Shown piece by piece: positions 54,911 through 63,118 of a stretch of DNA of 64,000 nucleotides. The position numbers and the translations under genes were made by a program. The notes under the pieces are model-generated. The model did no database searches. It worked only from the letters and a program-made list of their open reading frames with translations, and was not told the origin of the DNA. Each line of letters begins with the position of its first letter. Positions within the stretch are counted from its first letter, which is position 1. The DNA is taken from NCBI GenBank assembly GCA_002742935.1, contig PDON01000061.1, forward strand, positions 1 through 64,000. The letters run 5' to 3'. Origin of the DNA: Candidatus Cloacimonadota bacterium. GTDB taxonomy: Bacteria; UBA4055.

Positions 54911-56203
54911 ATGAAATTTTTAATACTAATGCTTTTACCTGCCGTTATTTTCTGTTCTGAAATAACAAAGATCAACATAGAGGGTATGATAGATAATGGT
55001 CTTGTGCCTTATGTTGAAAGAGCTATAGGTGAAGCTGAAACTAGCGGATCAAAATATATCATAGTGGAGATAAACACTTTTGGAGGCAGAGTAGATGCTG
55101 CAACAAAACTTAAGGATCTCATAATTGATACTGATATAAGTACTATAGCTTTCATTAATAAGAGAGCTATTAGTGCAGGATCCCTCATTGCCCTTAGTTG
55201 TGATTCTATATTTATGGCTGAGGGTAGCTCAATAGGAGCAACAACAGTTGTTGATGGAGAGGGAAAGAAACAGTCTGAAAAAGCCCAATCATATATGAGA
55301 GGTGAGATGGGTTCCACAGCTGAACGAACAGGTAAGAATAAACTGATTGCCCAAGCTATGGTTGATGAAGATATTGAGATTGAAAATATAGTTGAAAAAG
55401 GGAAACTTCTAACACTTACTTCCGAGGAAGCTCTAAACTACAAAATTGCTGATAAAATTGTAAAGAATGAGAGTGAGATCTACTCCATTCTAGGATTATC
55501 AAAAAATGACTCATTCACTGTAAAGATTAGCAAATCTGAGAAGATTGTAAGATTCCTTACACACCCTATAGTAAGCTCTCTACTCATAACTTTAGCATTT
55601 TTAGGATTGGTTTTTGAGGTTAAAACCCCCGGATGGGGTGTTGGCGGAACAGTGGGAATCCTTTCTCTACTACTATTTTTCGGATCCCACTACATTGTTG
55701 ATTTAGCTAATCACTTAGAGCTTATAATACTCTTAGTATCATTTGTTTTAATAGTTTTGGAAATCTTTGTTATACCGGGGTTTGGTATTGCAGGAATTTT
55801 AGGGCTTTTGGGACTTCTTACTTCTCTTTTCTTTGTAATGGTTGGGGAAAATGCCTACCTTGAAGATTATGTTGAAGCAGGAAACATACTGAGTTCTGCT
55901 CTACTCATATCTATTGCCGGAGGATATTTTATGATAAAATATATTCCGAGTATGAAGCTTTTCAGCTCCTTTGTTGTTCTCAAGGAAAATCCTCACGGAT
56001 CGGCTATAAGTAATCAAGATGAGTATCTCTCTCTTTTAAATCTTGAAGGTGTTACAACAACAGATTTAAGACCTTCAGGGAAAGTATCCATCAAAAAAAG
56101 ATACTACGATGCTATATCTGAAGGTAACTTTATTGATTCAAATACTAAGATTAGAGTTATTAAAGTTGAGGGTAATAAGATTGTTGTAGAAAAGTTAGCT
56201 TAA
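54911..56203 (+). CDS. NfeD-family membrane serine protease
   Basis: 430 residues: signal peptide (FLILMLLPAVIFCS), a ClpP/SppA-like protease domain (NTFGGRVDAATKLKDLI; nucleophile Ser in NKRAISAGSLIAL near 95; Lys in ERTGKNKLIAQAMVDEDIEI near 145), four membrane helices (about 225-345), and a C-terminal NfeD OB-fold (GVTTTDLRPSGKVSI). NfeD long forms cleave membrane proteins such as stomatin-type partners and are co-encoded with SPFH proteins, as here: floA follows after 95 bp. GGGAG precedes the start. Confidence 0.9.
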   Translation: MKFLILMLLPAVIFCSEITKINIEGMIDNGLVPYVERAIGEAETSGSKYIIVEINTFGGRVDAATKLKDLIIDTDISTIAFINKRAISAGSLIALSCDSIFMAEGSSIGATTVVDGEGKKQSEKAQSYMRGEMGSTAERTGKNKLIAQAMVDEDIEIENIVEKGKLLTLTSEEALNYKIADKIVKNESEIYSILGLSKNDSFTVKISKSEKIVRFLTHPIVSSLLITLAFLGLVFEVKTPGWGVGGTVGILSLLLFFGSHYIVDLANHLELIILLVSFVLIVLEIFVIPGFGIAGILGLLGLLTSLFFVMVGENAYLEDYVEAGNILSSALLISIAGGYFMIKYIPSMKLFSSFVVLKENPHGSAISNQDEYLSLLNLEGVTTTDLRPSGKVSIKKRYYDAISEGNFIDSNTKIRVIKVEGNKIVVEKLA

Positions 56204-56298
56204 TAGATAGATTTTTAAGTTTCTTTTGTTTGAACTTTAGAATATTTTAAATATAAAGTTTTTTAATTGTAATTTTTAACTAAAAAGAGGTAAAGAAG

Positions 56299-57297
56299 AT
56301 GATGGAACCAAATATCTTTGTCATTATAGGCGGTGTTGTAGCCTTTATTTTCATCTTGATTTTGTTCTCATTTATTCCTGTTGCGTTATGGGTTAATGCT
56401 CTGTTTGCAGGGGTTAAGGTAACCTTGAGCTCTCTAATTGGTATGAGGCTTAGAAAAGTCCCTCCGTCAATTATTGTAAACTCTTTAATTACCGCTGTTA
56501 AAGCAGGTTTAAACTTGACAACAGAAGATCTTGAAACTCACTATATGGCAGGAGGAAATGTTATTAATGTTGTTAATGCTCTTATTGCTGCTGACAAAGC
56601 AAACATTGAGGTTGATTACCAAACAGCTTGCGGTATTGATCTTGCCGGTAGAAATATATTAGAAGCTATTCAAACTTCCGTAAATCCAAGAGTTATTGAC
56701 GCTCCTAGAAATGGTAAGATTGGAGCGGTTGCCAAAGATGGTATTCAAGTTTTGGCAAAAGCTAGGGTTACAGTAAGAACAAATATTAAAACTCTTGTTG
56801 GTGGTGCTACTGAAGAGACAATTATAGCAAGAGTTGGAGAAGGTATTGTTTCTGCAATAGGATCTTCTGAATCCTATAAAATTGTACTTGAAAATCCTGA
56901 TTCTCTATCAAAAATTGTACTTCAGAAGGGTTTGGATACCGGAACGGCCTTTGAGATTCTTTCCATTGATATTGCAGATGTTGATGTAGGACAAAATATA
57001 GGTGCTAATCTTCAAGCGGAGCAAGCAGAGTCTGACCTTAAAGTTGCAAGGGCTAAAGCTGAAACAAGGAGAGCTATGGCTGTTGCTCGTGAGCAGGAGA
57101 TGCAGGCAAGTGTTATAGAGATGCAATCTAAGGTTGTTGAAGCAGAAGCTGAAGTTCCAAGAGCCATGGCAGAAGCTTTCAGATCCGGAAATTTAGGTGT
57201 AATGGATTACTACAAGCTTAATAATATTAAAGCCGATACTGAAATGAGAAAAAATTTGGTTGAAGGTATTGATGATGAGAAGACAACTCAAGATTAA
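56299..57297 (+). CDS. floA: Flotillin-like protein FloA
   Basis: 332 residues, the length of FloA/YqfA. N-terminal membrane helix ([18 protein letters not shown]), SPFH/band-7 domain ([17 protein letters not shown]-like [29 protein letters not shown]-like [20 protein letters not shown]), and an alanine/glutamate-rich coiled coil ([20 protein letters not shown]) that oligomerises. FloA organises membrane microdomains. Partner gene nfeD is directly upstream, and a small membrane protein follows, mirroring the yqeZ-floA-yqfB arrangement of Bacillus. Confidence 0.92.
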   Translation: MMEPNIFVIIGGVVAFIFILILFSFIPVALWVNALFAGVKVTLSSLIGMRLRKVPPSIIVNSLITAVKAGLNLTTEDLETHYMAGGNVINVVNALIAADKANIEVDYQTACGIDLAGRNILEAIQTSVNPRVIDAPRNGKIGAVAKDGIQVLAKARVTVRTNIKTLVGGATEETIIARVGEGIVSAIGSSESYKIVLENPDSLSKIVLQKGLDTGTAFEILSIDIADVDVGQNIGANLQAEQAESDLKVARAKAETRRAMAVAREQEMQASVIEMQSKVVEAEAEVPRAMAEAFRSGNLGVMDYYKLNNIKADTEMRKNLVEGIDDEKTTQD

Positions 57298-57321
57298 TAT
57301 TGTAAAATAGATTAATTTAAG

Positions 57322-57361
57322 AAAGCTCAAGGTGCACAAAACCTCACCTTGAGCTTGTTAT
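57322..57361 (+). terminator. floA terminator
   Basis: AAAGCTCAAGGTG pairs with CACCTTGAGCTT around a 10-nt loop, followed by GTTATTTTT. It lies between floA and the 135-residue gene, so the latter may be transcribed only by read-through or from its own promoter. Confidence 0.7.
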
Positions 57362-57408
57362 TTTTCATAATCTGGATTAAAAGCCACTAAAGTAATAGGG
57401 AGTATATT

Positions 57409-57816
57409 GTGGATGATTTTATACCTATTATAATATTTATTCTTATTGGAGTATTTTCATCTCTAAATAAAAAGATGAAAGCCAAAAAGCAGGGTTTGAA
57501 ACCCAAAAAGAAACCTAAAACTATAGATCTCAATAAAAGAGGTTCTACTCATAAATCTTCAAAAACTACCATAGAGAGTGTTACTCCTGAACTGTATAAT
57601 GAAGAAAGTTTAGATGACTTTGTTAATATCTATTCTGAAAAAAGCATGGAAAAGGATCTTTTTGAGGAGGTTTCTCAAGAAAGGGAGGTAGAAAACAAAT
57701 CTTCAGAAGTTACCAAAAAAGAGTTAAAAAAAGAGAAGAGAAGAGGAGTTAAGGTAAGCAATAGACTTTTAAGAAATAGTGTGCTTATGAAAGAGGTTTT
57801 GGAAACAAAGTTTTAA
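57409..57816 (+). CDS. Small membrane-anchored, charged protein after floA
   Basis: 135 residues with a GTG start after AGGGAG. One N-terminal membrane helix (FIPIIIFILIGVFSSLN), then a strongly basic then acidic, low-complexity tail (KKMKAKKQGLKPKKKPK; REVENKSSEVTKKELKKEKR). No family recognised. Its place behind nfeD-floA suggests a microdomain-related role, but a terminator lies in between. Confidence 0.6.
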   Translation: MDDFIPIIIFILIGVFSSLNKKMKAKKQGLKPKKKPKTIDLNKRGSTHKSSKTTIESVTPELYNEESLDDFVNIYSEKSMEKDLFEEVSQEREVENKSSEVTKKELKKEKRRGVKVSNRLLRNSVLMKEVLETKF

Positions 57817-58018
57817 ATTGTAGTTACTATAAAATGAGTACTGTAATATAGCTGGAAAGAAGTTCCGACAAAATCAATCCCAAGTAAATAGTAGAGATTA
57901 TGACCGAGAGCGGTAGAAACCTTTCTTAATGCCAACCATAAAGAATAAGTTCTTTGTTTGGACTTTATGCCCCAATTATGTTTTTGCTTCTTTTAAATAT
58001 AAAAACTTTCCAAAAACT
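57817..58018. other. Intergenic region before hairpin element D
   Basis: About 200 bp; an AGAATAAGTTCTTT palindrome (near 57940) is the only structure seen. Between the element (ends 58143) and frr (58499) another ~350 bp are AT-rich, with promoter-like TTGACT and TTGAAA boxes but no clear matching -10. Confidence 0.35.
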
Positions 58019-58143
58019 CAGACTGGACTAGAAACGAGTAGTAGAAGGAGTTATTTTTTTATGTGATCCATAGCCTAGTAAGCCTAGGTGATTTGAACAT
58101 AAAAAAGTGATGACGCAGTAATAGGAAGTTTATCGGTAGTCTG
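58019..58143. repeat. Hairpin repeat element (copy D)
   Basis: A 125-bp imperfect palindrome: CAGACTGGACTAGAAACGAG at the left, TAGGAAGTTTATCGGTAGTCTG-type right end (GTTTATCGGTAGTCTG), with the centre CCTAG-TAAG-CCTAGG. It aligns along its whole length with copy B (37841-37973), and its right half with copy C. No ORF. Confidence 0.7.
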
Positions 58144-58498
58144 TAGATTTAAAAAAAATCTTAAAACTTATCCCAGGCTTATAGATAAAGTTGCATACAG
58201 CATTCTATTTATTATACTAAATATTAGATAAATATCCATATTAAACTCAGATTATATTAAGCTTTAGGCTTATTTTAGCACACAGGTTGAGGCTTGTTTA
58301 ATATTAATAGTTCAGAGTTTATTTAATTATCTATTGACTTGAAAATAATCTTCCCCTATTTTACAATAGAGGTCAAAATATTATTGAAAAAATAATTGTA
58401 TCATTCTTGTAATCTAAAAAAGATCTCTTTAGTAAGAAAATATTATAAGAATTTTTTATTATTACAATTTGTGTTAATCTAAGTAATAAGGAGTTAAT

Positions 58499-59077
58499 AT
58501 GGCTATTGATGGCGAAGTAAAAGTATCGAAAGTTATTGAAGAAGCAAAAGAATCTATGGGAAAGGCTTTAGATCATCTTAAGGCTGAACTTGAAAAGATG
58601 AGAGCAGGTAGGGCAACCATGCATACTTTAGATCCGGTTAAGGTGGATTCTTACGGATCACTAGTTCCGGTAAGTCAAGTTGCAACTATCTCTATTCCGG
58701 AACCAAGACAGATTACTATTACTCCTTGGGATAAAAATATGATTAAGGAGATTGAAAAAGGTATAATTAACTCAAATCTAGGGTTTAATCCTTCAAGTGA
58801 TGGTAGCGTTGTTAGAGTAACTATACCTGCACTTACAGAGGAGACAAGAAAAAACTTAGTAAAAGAGGTTAAAAAACTTGGTGAAAACTGTAAGGTTTCT
58901 ATTAGGAATGCAAGAAAGCAGGCAAATAGTGAGCTTGACAGACTTGCTAAGGATGAAGGTGTAAGTGAGAATAGAAGAGATAATGAAAAGATTACTGTTC
59001 AAGAACTTACTGATGACCACAACACAAAAGTTGATGAGATATTGAAAGAGAAAGAAACAGAGGTTATGACTGTTTAG
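58499..59077 (+). CDS. frr: Ribosome recycling factor
   Basis: 192 residues; splits post-termination ribosomes together with EF-G. Signatures: LDHLKAELEKMRAGRATMHT, VDSYGSLVPVSQVATISIPE, PWDKNMIKEIEKGIINSNLG, and RKNLVKEVKKLGENCKVSIR. Length slightly above the usual 185 owing to a short N-terminal extension. AAGGAG precedes the start. Usually next to pyrH; here it stands alone with its own terminator. Confidence 0.96.
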   Translation: MAIDGEVKVSKVIEEAKESMGKALDHLKAELEKMRAGRATMHTLDPVKVDSYGSLVPVSQVATISIPEPRQITITPWDKNMIKEIEKGIINSNLGFNPSSDGSVVRVTIPALTEETRKNLVKEVKKLGENCKVSIRNARKQANSELDRLAKDEGVSENRRDNEKITVQELTDDHNTKVDEILKEKETEVMTV

Positions 59078-59102
59078 TTTTTATGTAAAAATATTCCTAG
59101 GT

Positions 59103-59132
59103 AAAAAAGCTTTCAATTTTGGGAGCTTTTTT
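59103..59132 (+). terminator. frr terminator
   Basis: AAAAAAGCTTT and AGCTTTTTT form a stem around a ~9-nt loop, followed by further T, 26 bp after the frr stop. Confidence 0.7.
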
Positions 59133-59279
59133 GCTTAAATCAACTCTAACGCTAAAAATGTAATGGGAATTTATCCTGAAAAGCGTGAGAAACATTTGGA
59201 ATATAATAGACAAAATGTTTTTAAAGATGATATAATTTTGTATAAATAAAAACTAGATACAACAAGGAGAATGGAATAA

Positions 59280-59885
59280 ATGGTAAATTTTAAATTTAAT
59301 AATAAGAAGAAGGAACTCTTTTTAATATTGATATCCTTAGCAGTTTTATTAATATTTAGTTGCGAGGAAAACAGAAAGCAAAAAAGTAATAGTTTGGAAA
59401 AAAATGAAACAGTATCAGTTTCAAATGAGAATATTGTTAAGGAGCTTTTTGTAGACAAAAATGGGAATAAGCTAAATATAACATTTAACAACACCAAAGG
59501 TATAGCAACAATCTATTTCAAGGGTGAAAAAGCTGAACTCAAAGAGGAGAGATCTGCTTCAGGAATTTGGTATACAAACAAAAACTTCGATTTAAGCGGA
59601 AAAGGGAATGATATTACACTTAAAAAAGATGGAAATATTGTATTTGAACACTATGATGATATTGTAAGGATTGAATCAAAAAATGAGGCAGGAGAAAAAC
59701 TGAATTTAGTTTTTAACAATTCACAGGGAACTGTTAAGGCTTATTTGAACGGTGGTGAACAAATAGATATGAAAGAGAAAAGAGCAGCTTCGGGAATTTG
59801 GTATACTAATGAACATTATGAATTGAGTGGAAAAGGTGATAAATATAAGTTGAGAAAAGATGGAGTAATAATATTTGAGAATTGA
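59280..59885 (+). CDS. Lipoprotein with two tandem MliC-like domains (putative lysozyme inhibitor)
   Basis: 201 residues. Signal LILISLAVLLIFSC gives lipobox IFSC. The mature part has two ~75-residue repeats, each with the MliC/PliC signature: first ERSASGIWYTNKNFDLSGKG, second KRAASGIWYTNEHYELSGKG, each followed by a Lys-rich strand (LKKDG, LRKDG). In MliC proteins the SGxxY loop inserts into the c-type lysozyme active site. Known MliCs have one domain with a disulphide; here there are two without the usual cysteines. The gene has AAGGAG and stands alone. Lysozyme inhibition is inferred from motif retention. Confidence 0.75.
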   Translation: MVNFKFNNKKKELFLILISLAVLLIFSCEENRKQKSNSLEKNETVSVSNENIVKELFVDKNGNKLNITFNNTKGIATIYFKGEKAELKEERSASGIWYTNKNFDLSGKGNDITLKKDGNIVFEHYDDIVRIESKNEAGEKLNLVFNNSQGTVKAYLNGGEQIDMKEKRAASGIWYTNEHYELSGKGDKYKLRKDGVIIFEN

Positions 59886-59893
59886 TAACCTTT

Positions 59894-60029
59894 GGGATCT
59901 ACTGAAAAATGGGAAACCTTATCAATTGATTCGTGTCTCACCCGAAAATCAATAACCACTAACATGTAAAGGAGGAGTTAATTACTAATCTTTTAACTGG
60001 TAATTCTTAAACTTTTTTCAATAGATCCC
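59894..60029. repeat. Inverted-repeat element (copy F)
   Basis: GGGATCTACTGAAAAA at the left and the inverse of TTTTTTCAATAGATCCC at the right agree at all but one or two of 16 positions, the best-preserved ends of this family. The ~100-bp interior has no ORF. It occupies most of the gap between the MliC-like gene and the YciO/Sua5 gene. Confidence 0.7.
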
Positions 60030-60182
60030 ATATATTCATATCCCTTAAAAAACCCAAGATAAGAGCTTATAATATAACTTTTACGGTAGGTCGTAGTTAA
60101 AAAATATGAAAATTATGGTAAAATTTATTATCTTAATTTTAGGAAAGCCGTAATAATTGAACATGAAGAAAGAATTAGTAGT

Positions 60183-60800
60183 ATGATAGTTAGACTTTAC
60201 GAAGAAAACCCTAGACAAAAAGAGATTGATCAGGTGTTAAAGGTCTTAAATAATGGAGGAGTGATAATCTACCCTACGGATACAGGATATTGTATGGGTT
60301 GTGATCTCCACAGTAAGAAGGGGTTAGAAAAACTTCTCTCTATTAAAAGATCAAAGAAAAAGGAGTATTTAAGTTTTGTTTGTAGTAGCTTGAAACATAT
60401 AAGTGACTATGCAGTTGTTTCAAATGACTCATTCAAGATAATGAAAAAATGCCTTCCAGGACCGTATACCTTTATTTTAGAATCAACAAATCAGGTTTAT
60501 AAACTTGTTTCCAAAGGTAAGAAAAGTGTAGGTATAAGGATTCCTAATAATAATATCATTTTAACTTTAGTTAAAGATCTCGGAAGACCCATTATATCAA
60601 CAAGTATAAATCAAGAGGGTGATTTTGATAATGTGTTGGCTGATGTAGAAGATATTAAGGCAAAATACTCTAAACTTGTTGATTGTATAATAGATAGCGG
60701 GTACATATATCCTGAGCTGTCTACAGTTATTGATTTAAGTGACTATGAGATTGAAATTGTTAGAGAGGGTAAAGGTTCAGTTGATTGGTTAATAAACTAA
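60183..60800 (+). CDS. Sua5/YciO-family protein (L-threonylcarbamoyladenylate synthase-like)
   Basis: 205 residues. The YrdC fold begins with ENPRQKEIDQVLKVLNNGG and IIYPTDTGYCMGCDL, followed by LLSIKRSKKKEYLSFVC, CLPGPYTFILEST, SVGIRIPNNNI and PIISTSIN. The N-terminal ENPRQ and CDL segments point to the YciO subgroup rather than TsaC or the long Sua5. YrdC-type members make threonylcarbamoyl-AMP for tRNA t6A; YciO's own role is less certain. It is followed after 10 bp by the PorV/PorQ-like gene. Confidence 0.88.
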   Translation: MIVRLYEENPRQKEIDQVLKVLNNGGVIIYPTDTGYCMGCDLHSKKGLEKLLSIKRSKKKEYLSFVCSSLKHISDYAVVSNDSFKIMKKCLPGPYTFILESTNQVYKLVSKGKKSVGIRIPNNNIILTLVKDLGRPIISTSINQEGDFDNVLADVEDIKAKYSKLVDCIIDSGYIYPELSTVIDLSDYEIEIVREGKGSVDWLIN

Positions 60801-60810
60801 AGTAGGATTT

Positions 60811-61761
60811 ATGAAAAAGATAATATTTGGGATTTTTTCAATACTTTTTATATTAAATGGTTCATCAAAGTATGCCGGAGAGTTTATTACCGGTTCAATG
60901 GATCCCAGAAGCTTGGCTCTTGGAAATAATATTTTAACCTCATTTTCAGATGCAACGGCAGCTTATTACAACCCCTCTTTTATGCCGGAACTTGAAGGGA
61001 AAAGTCTCTTTATTTCCCATAGTGAGAGATTTGAAGGATTGGTTAATCAAGAGTTTATAGGTTTTACAACTAAAATGGATAATCATTATCTAGGTTTTAC
61101 TCTTATCAGATTGGGTGTTGATGATATCCCTCTAACCAAACTGGATAGTAATGAAGGTGGTGTATCTGAAAATAACAGACCTTCTATTTCAAAATATGTG
61201 GATGATAATGAGATAGCCCTAGGAGTCTCCTACGGTTTTAAATACAATGAAAAGTTTAATTTTGGTGGCTCTGCCAAAATCCTATACAAAGGTTTTGAGG
61301 AAGAATCTGCTTACGGTGTAGGTTTTGATATTTCTGCTCTATATAAATTTGATGAAAAAAACCTATTTGCAGCTAAGATTCAAGATGTAACAACCTCTTC
61401 TCTTTTTTGGACAACCGGTAGTAGTGAGTTTATAAAACCATCTATATATTTTGGTGGAGAGTACAACCTATTTTGGGAATATATGAATGCCAATGTAAAG
61501 CTTTTAGGTGGTGGTCGAATAGGAACGGAAGGTTATGATAGGAATAGTGATCTCTCTTTTTCTGAGTTTGATCTAACCTTTAACGGAGGTGTTGAATTTT
61601 TGATAAGTGAGGTACTTATCCTTAGGGGTGGAACAGAGATGGAAAGATGGGGATGTGGAGTTGGAGTTACTATGTACGGAGCAGAGCTTGATTATTCATT
61701 TAAACCTAATAATAATCTTGGAGATACCCACAAAGTAAGTTTAAGTTATAATTGGAAATAG
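60811..61761 (+). CDS. PorV/PorQ-family outer-membrane protein
   Basis: 316 residues, signal peptide KKIIFGIFSILFILNGSS, then DPRSLALGNNILTSFSDATA followed by AYYNPS, the N-terminal signature of the PorV/PorQ family of FadL-like barrels, and alternating strands to the C-terminal HKVSLSYNWK. PorV is the shuttle that binds SprA's lateral gate and collects type IX cargo; PorQ helps attach cargo. Which of the two, or a general family member, cannot be decided. It sits 10 bp after the YciO gene and 1 bp before the RseC-like gene. Confidence 0.8.
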   Translation: MKKIIFGIFSILFILNGSSKYAGEFITGSMDPRSLALGNNILTSFSDATAAYYNPSFMPELEGKSLFISHSERFEGLVNQEFIGFTTKMDNHYLGFTLIRLGVDDIPLTKLDSNEGGVSENNRPSISKYVDDNEIALGVSYGFKYNEKFNFGGSAKILYKGFEEESAYGVGFDISALYKFDEKNLFAAKIQDVTTSSLFWTTGSSEFIKPSIYFGGEYNLFWEYMNANVKLLGGGRIGTEGYDRNSDLSFSEFDLTFNGGVEFLISEVLILRGGTEMERWGCGVGVTMYGAELDYSFKPNNNLGDTHKVSLSYNWK

Positions 61762-61762
61762 C

Positions 61763-62200
61763 ATGGAAAAAGGAGTGGTTCAGAGAGTAGATGAAAGATT
61801 TGCATATATCACAATGAGACTTGAAGGTGGTTGTAAAACATGTGTAAATAAGGCTCTTTGTTTTGCAGGAGATAAACCAATTCCTCTTAAAATTGAGAAC
61901 GCTCTTGATCTAAACAAGGGTGATATAGTTGAGTTTGATATAAAGCCGGCAAAAAAGATTATTTCAGGCTTTCTTCTATTCATTCTTCCTATATTTAATC
62001 TTATAGCCGGCTACTACTTAGGTGCCTACTATGGTAAGAGTGAAGTATCGGGAATAATAGGATCATTCATTGGCATTCTTGTTTCGGGTATTGAACTTAT
62101 ATCCATTAATAAAATTATAGAAAAAAACAGATCTTTAATTCCTCAAAATATAAGAAAAGTTGAATCAACTTCTCTTGATAATCTCTCATGCGATACTTAA
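61763..62200 (+). CDS. RseC/MucC-like redox membrane protein
   Basis: 145 residues in the SoxR-reducing/RseC family: an N-terminal soluble part with MRLEGGCKTCVNKALCFAG (CxxCxxxxxC metal or redox cluster), and two membrane helices (IISGFLLFILPIFNLIAGYY; SGIIGSFIGILVSGIELISI). RseC-type proteins are linked with electron-transfer complexes (Rnf) and redox sensing. No rnf or rpoE genes are near. Its end overlaps the UbiA start by 13 bp. Confidence 0.8.
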   Translation: MEKGVVQRVDERFAYITMRLEGGCKTCVNKALCFAGDKPIPLKIENALDLNKGDIVEFDIKPAKKIISGFLLFILPIFNLIAGYYLGAYYGKSEVSGIIGSFIGILVSGIELISINKIIEKNRSLIPQNIRKVESTSLDNLSCDT

Positions 62201-62988
62201 TAGAATATTTAAGGTTAGTCAGATTTATAAATATTTTGATTATTTCACTATCATTAGTCGTTACGGCTATTTTGATAGAGTTACCTTTTAACATTACAAC
62301 CTTTCTGACAATATTGACTGTTGTTCTAACTCTTGGTAACGGAAATATAATCAATGATATATTTGACTATGATATTGATCTTGTAAACAGAGCTAAAAGA
62401 GTTTTACCATCGGGCAGAATATCTCTTAGAAGTGCAAAGATAATCTATTCTATAACTCTCTTTATAATAATATTTATAGGCTCTTTACTTTCGGAAAGAA
62501 GAGTTATTGAGCTTCTTCTAGTAAATGGAATCTTATTTTTATACTCTTCCCATTTAAAAAAAATACCTATTTTATCAAATATAACTGTATCCCTTATTAC
62601 AGCTTATACATTTCTTTATATTTCAAATTTTAAGCTAGATGGTGTTGTAATATTTTTTATGTTAACAGCTTTTTTCACAAATTTTAGTAGAGAAATTGTA
62701 AAAGATTTTGAAGATATTGAAGGTGATATACTGTTTGGGTACAAATCTCTGCCTTTTTTGAATAAAAAATTATCTAAATCCCTAGTAAAAATTTTACTTT
62801 TTCTAAATTTAGGAATAACGATCTTATACTTTAGAAATAGTATAATTGAAGCCTCTTTGTTAATAATGCTAAATATATACTTGGTAGCTATTGACCCCTT
62901 TAAAGAGGCTGGAAAGTATCAAAAATGGCTAAAGCTATTAATGGGATTAGGTATTTTAACCACTCTTTTTGTAGAACGACTAATTTGA
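62188..62988 (+). CDS. UbiA-family prenyltransferase
   Basis: 266 residues, about eight membrane helices. The two Mg-diphosphate-binding motifs are present: NDIFDYDIDLVNRAKRVLPS (about residues 51-70) and SREIVKDFEDIEGD (about 167-180). This resembles geranylgeranylglyceryl-phosphate synthase-type and quinone/heme-type UbiA members; the acceptor cannot be told from sequence. It overlaps the RseC-like gene and ends in TGA, one of three such stops seen. Confidence 0.85.
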   Translation: MRYLIEYLRLVRFINILIISLSLVVTAILIELPFNITTFLTILTVVLTLGNGNIINDIFDYDIDLVNRAKRVLPSGRISLRSAKIIYSITLFIIIFIGSLLSERRVIELLLVNGILFLYSSHLKKIPILSNITVSLITAYTFLYISNFKLDGVVIFFMLTAFFTNFSREIVKDFEDIEGDILFGYKSLPFLNKKLSKSLVKILLFLNLGITILYFRNSIIEASLLIMLNIYLVAIDPFKEAGKYQKWLKLLMGLGILTTLFVERLI

Positions 62989-63118
62989 ATTGTTTAAAAT
63001 CAGAAGATTAAATTTTTATTTTAACACAATAATTGAGAGCTTAGAATTAACAAATGAACTAACCTAAATTGAGTTTACCGTAATTTATAATCTTTTATAT
63101 CTTTTTGGTAGATACTAA

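Noticed and set aside
37841-58143. Repeated intergenic sequences considered as CRISPR or IS elements
   Set aside because: The copies are dispersed, palindromic and single, with no spacer array, no cas genes and no transposase ORF, so they are reported as non-autonomous repeats.
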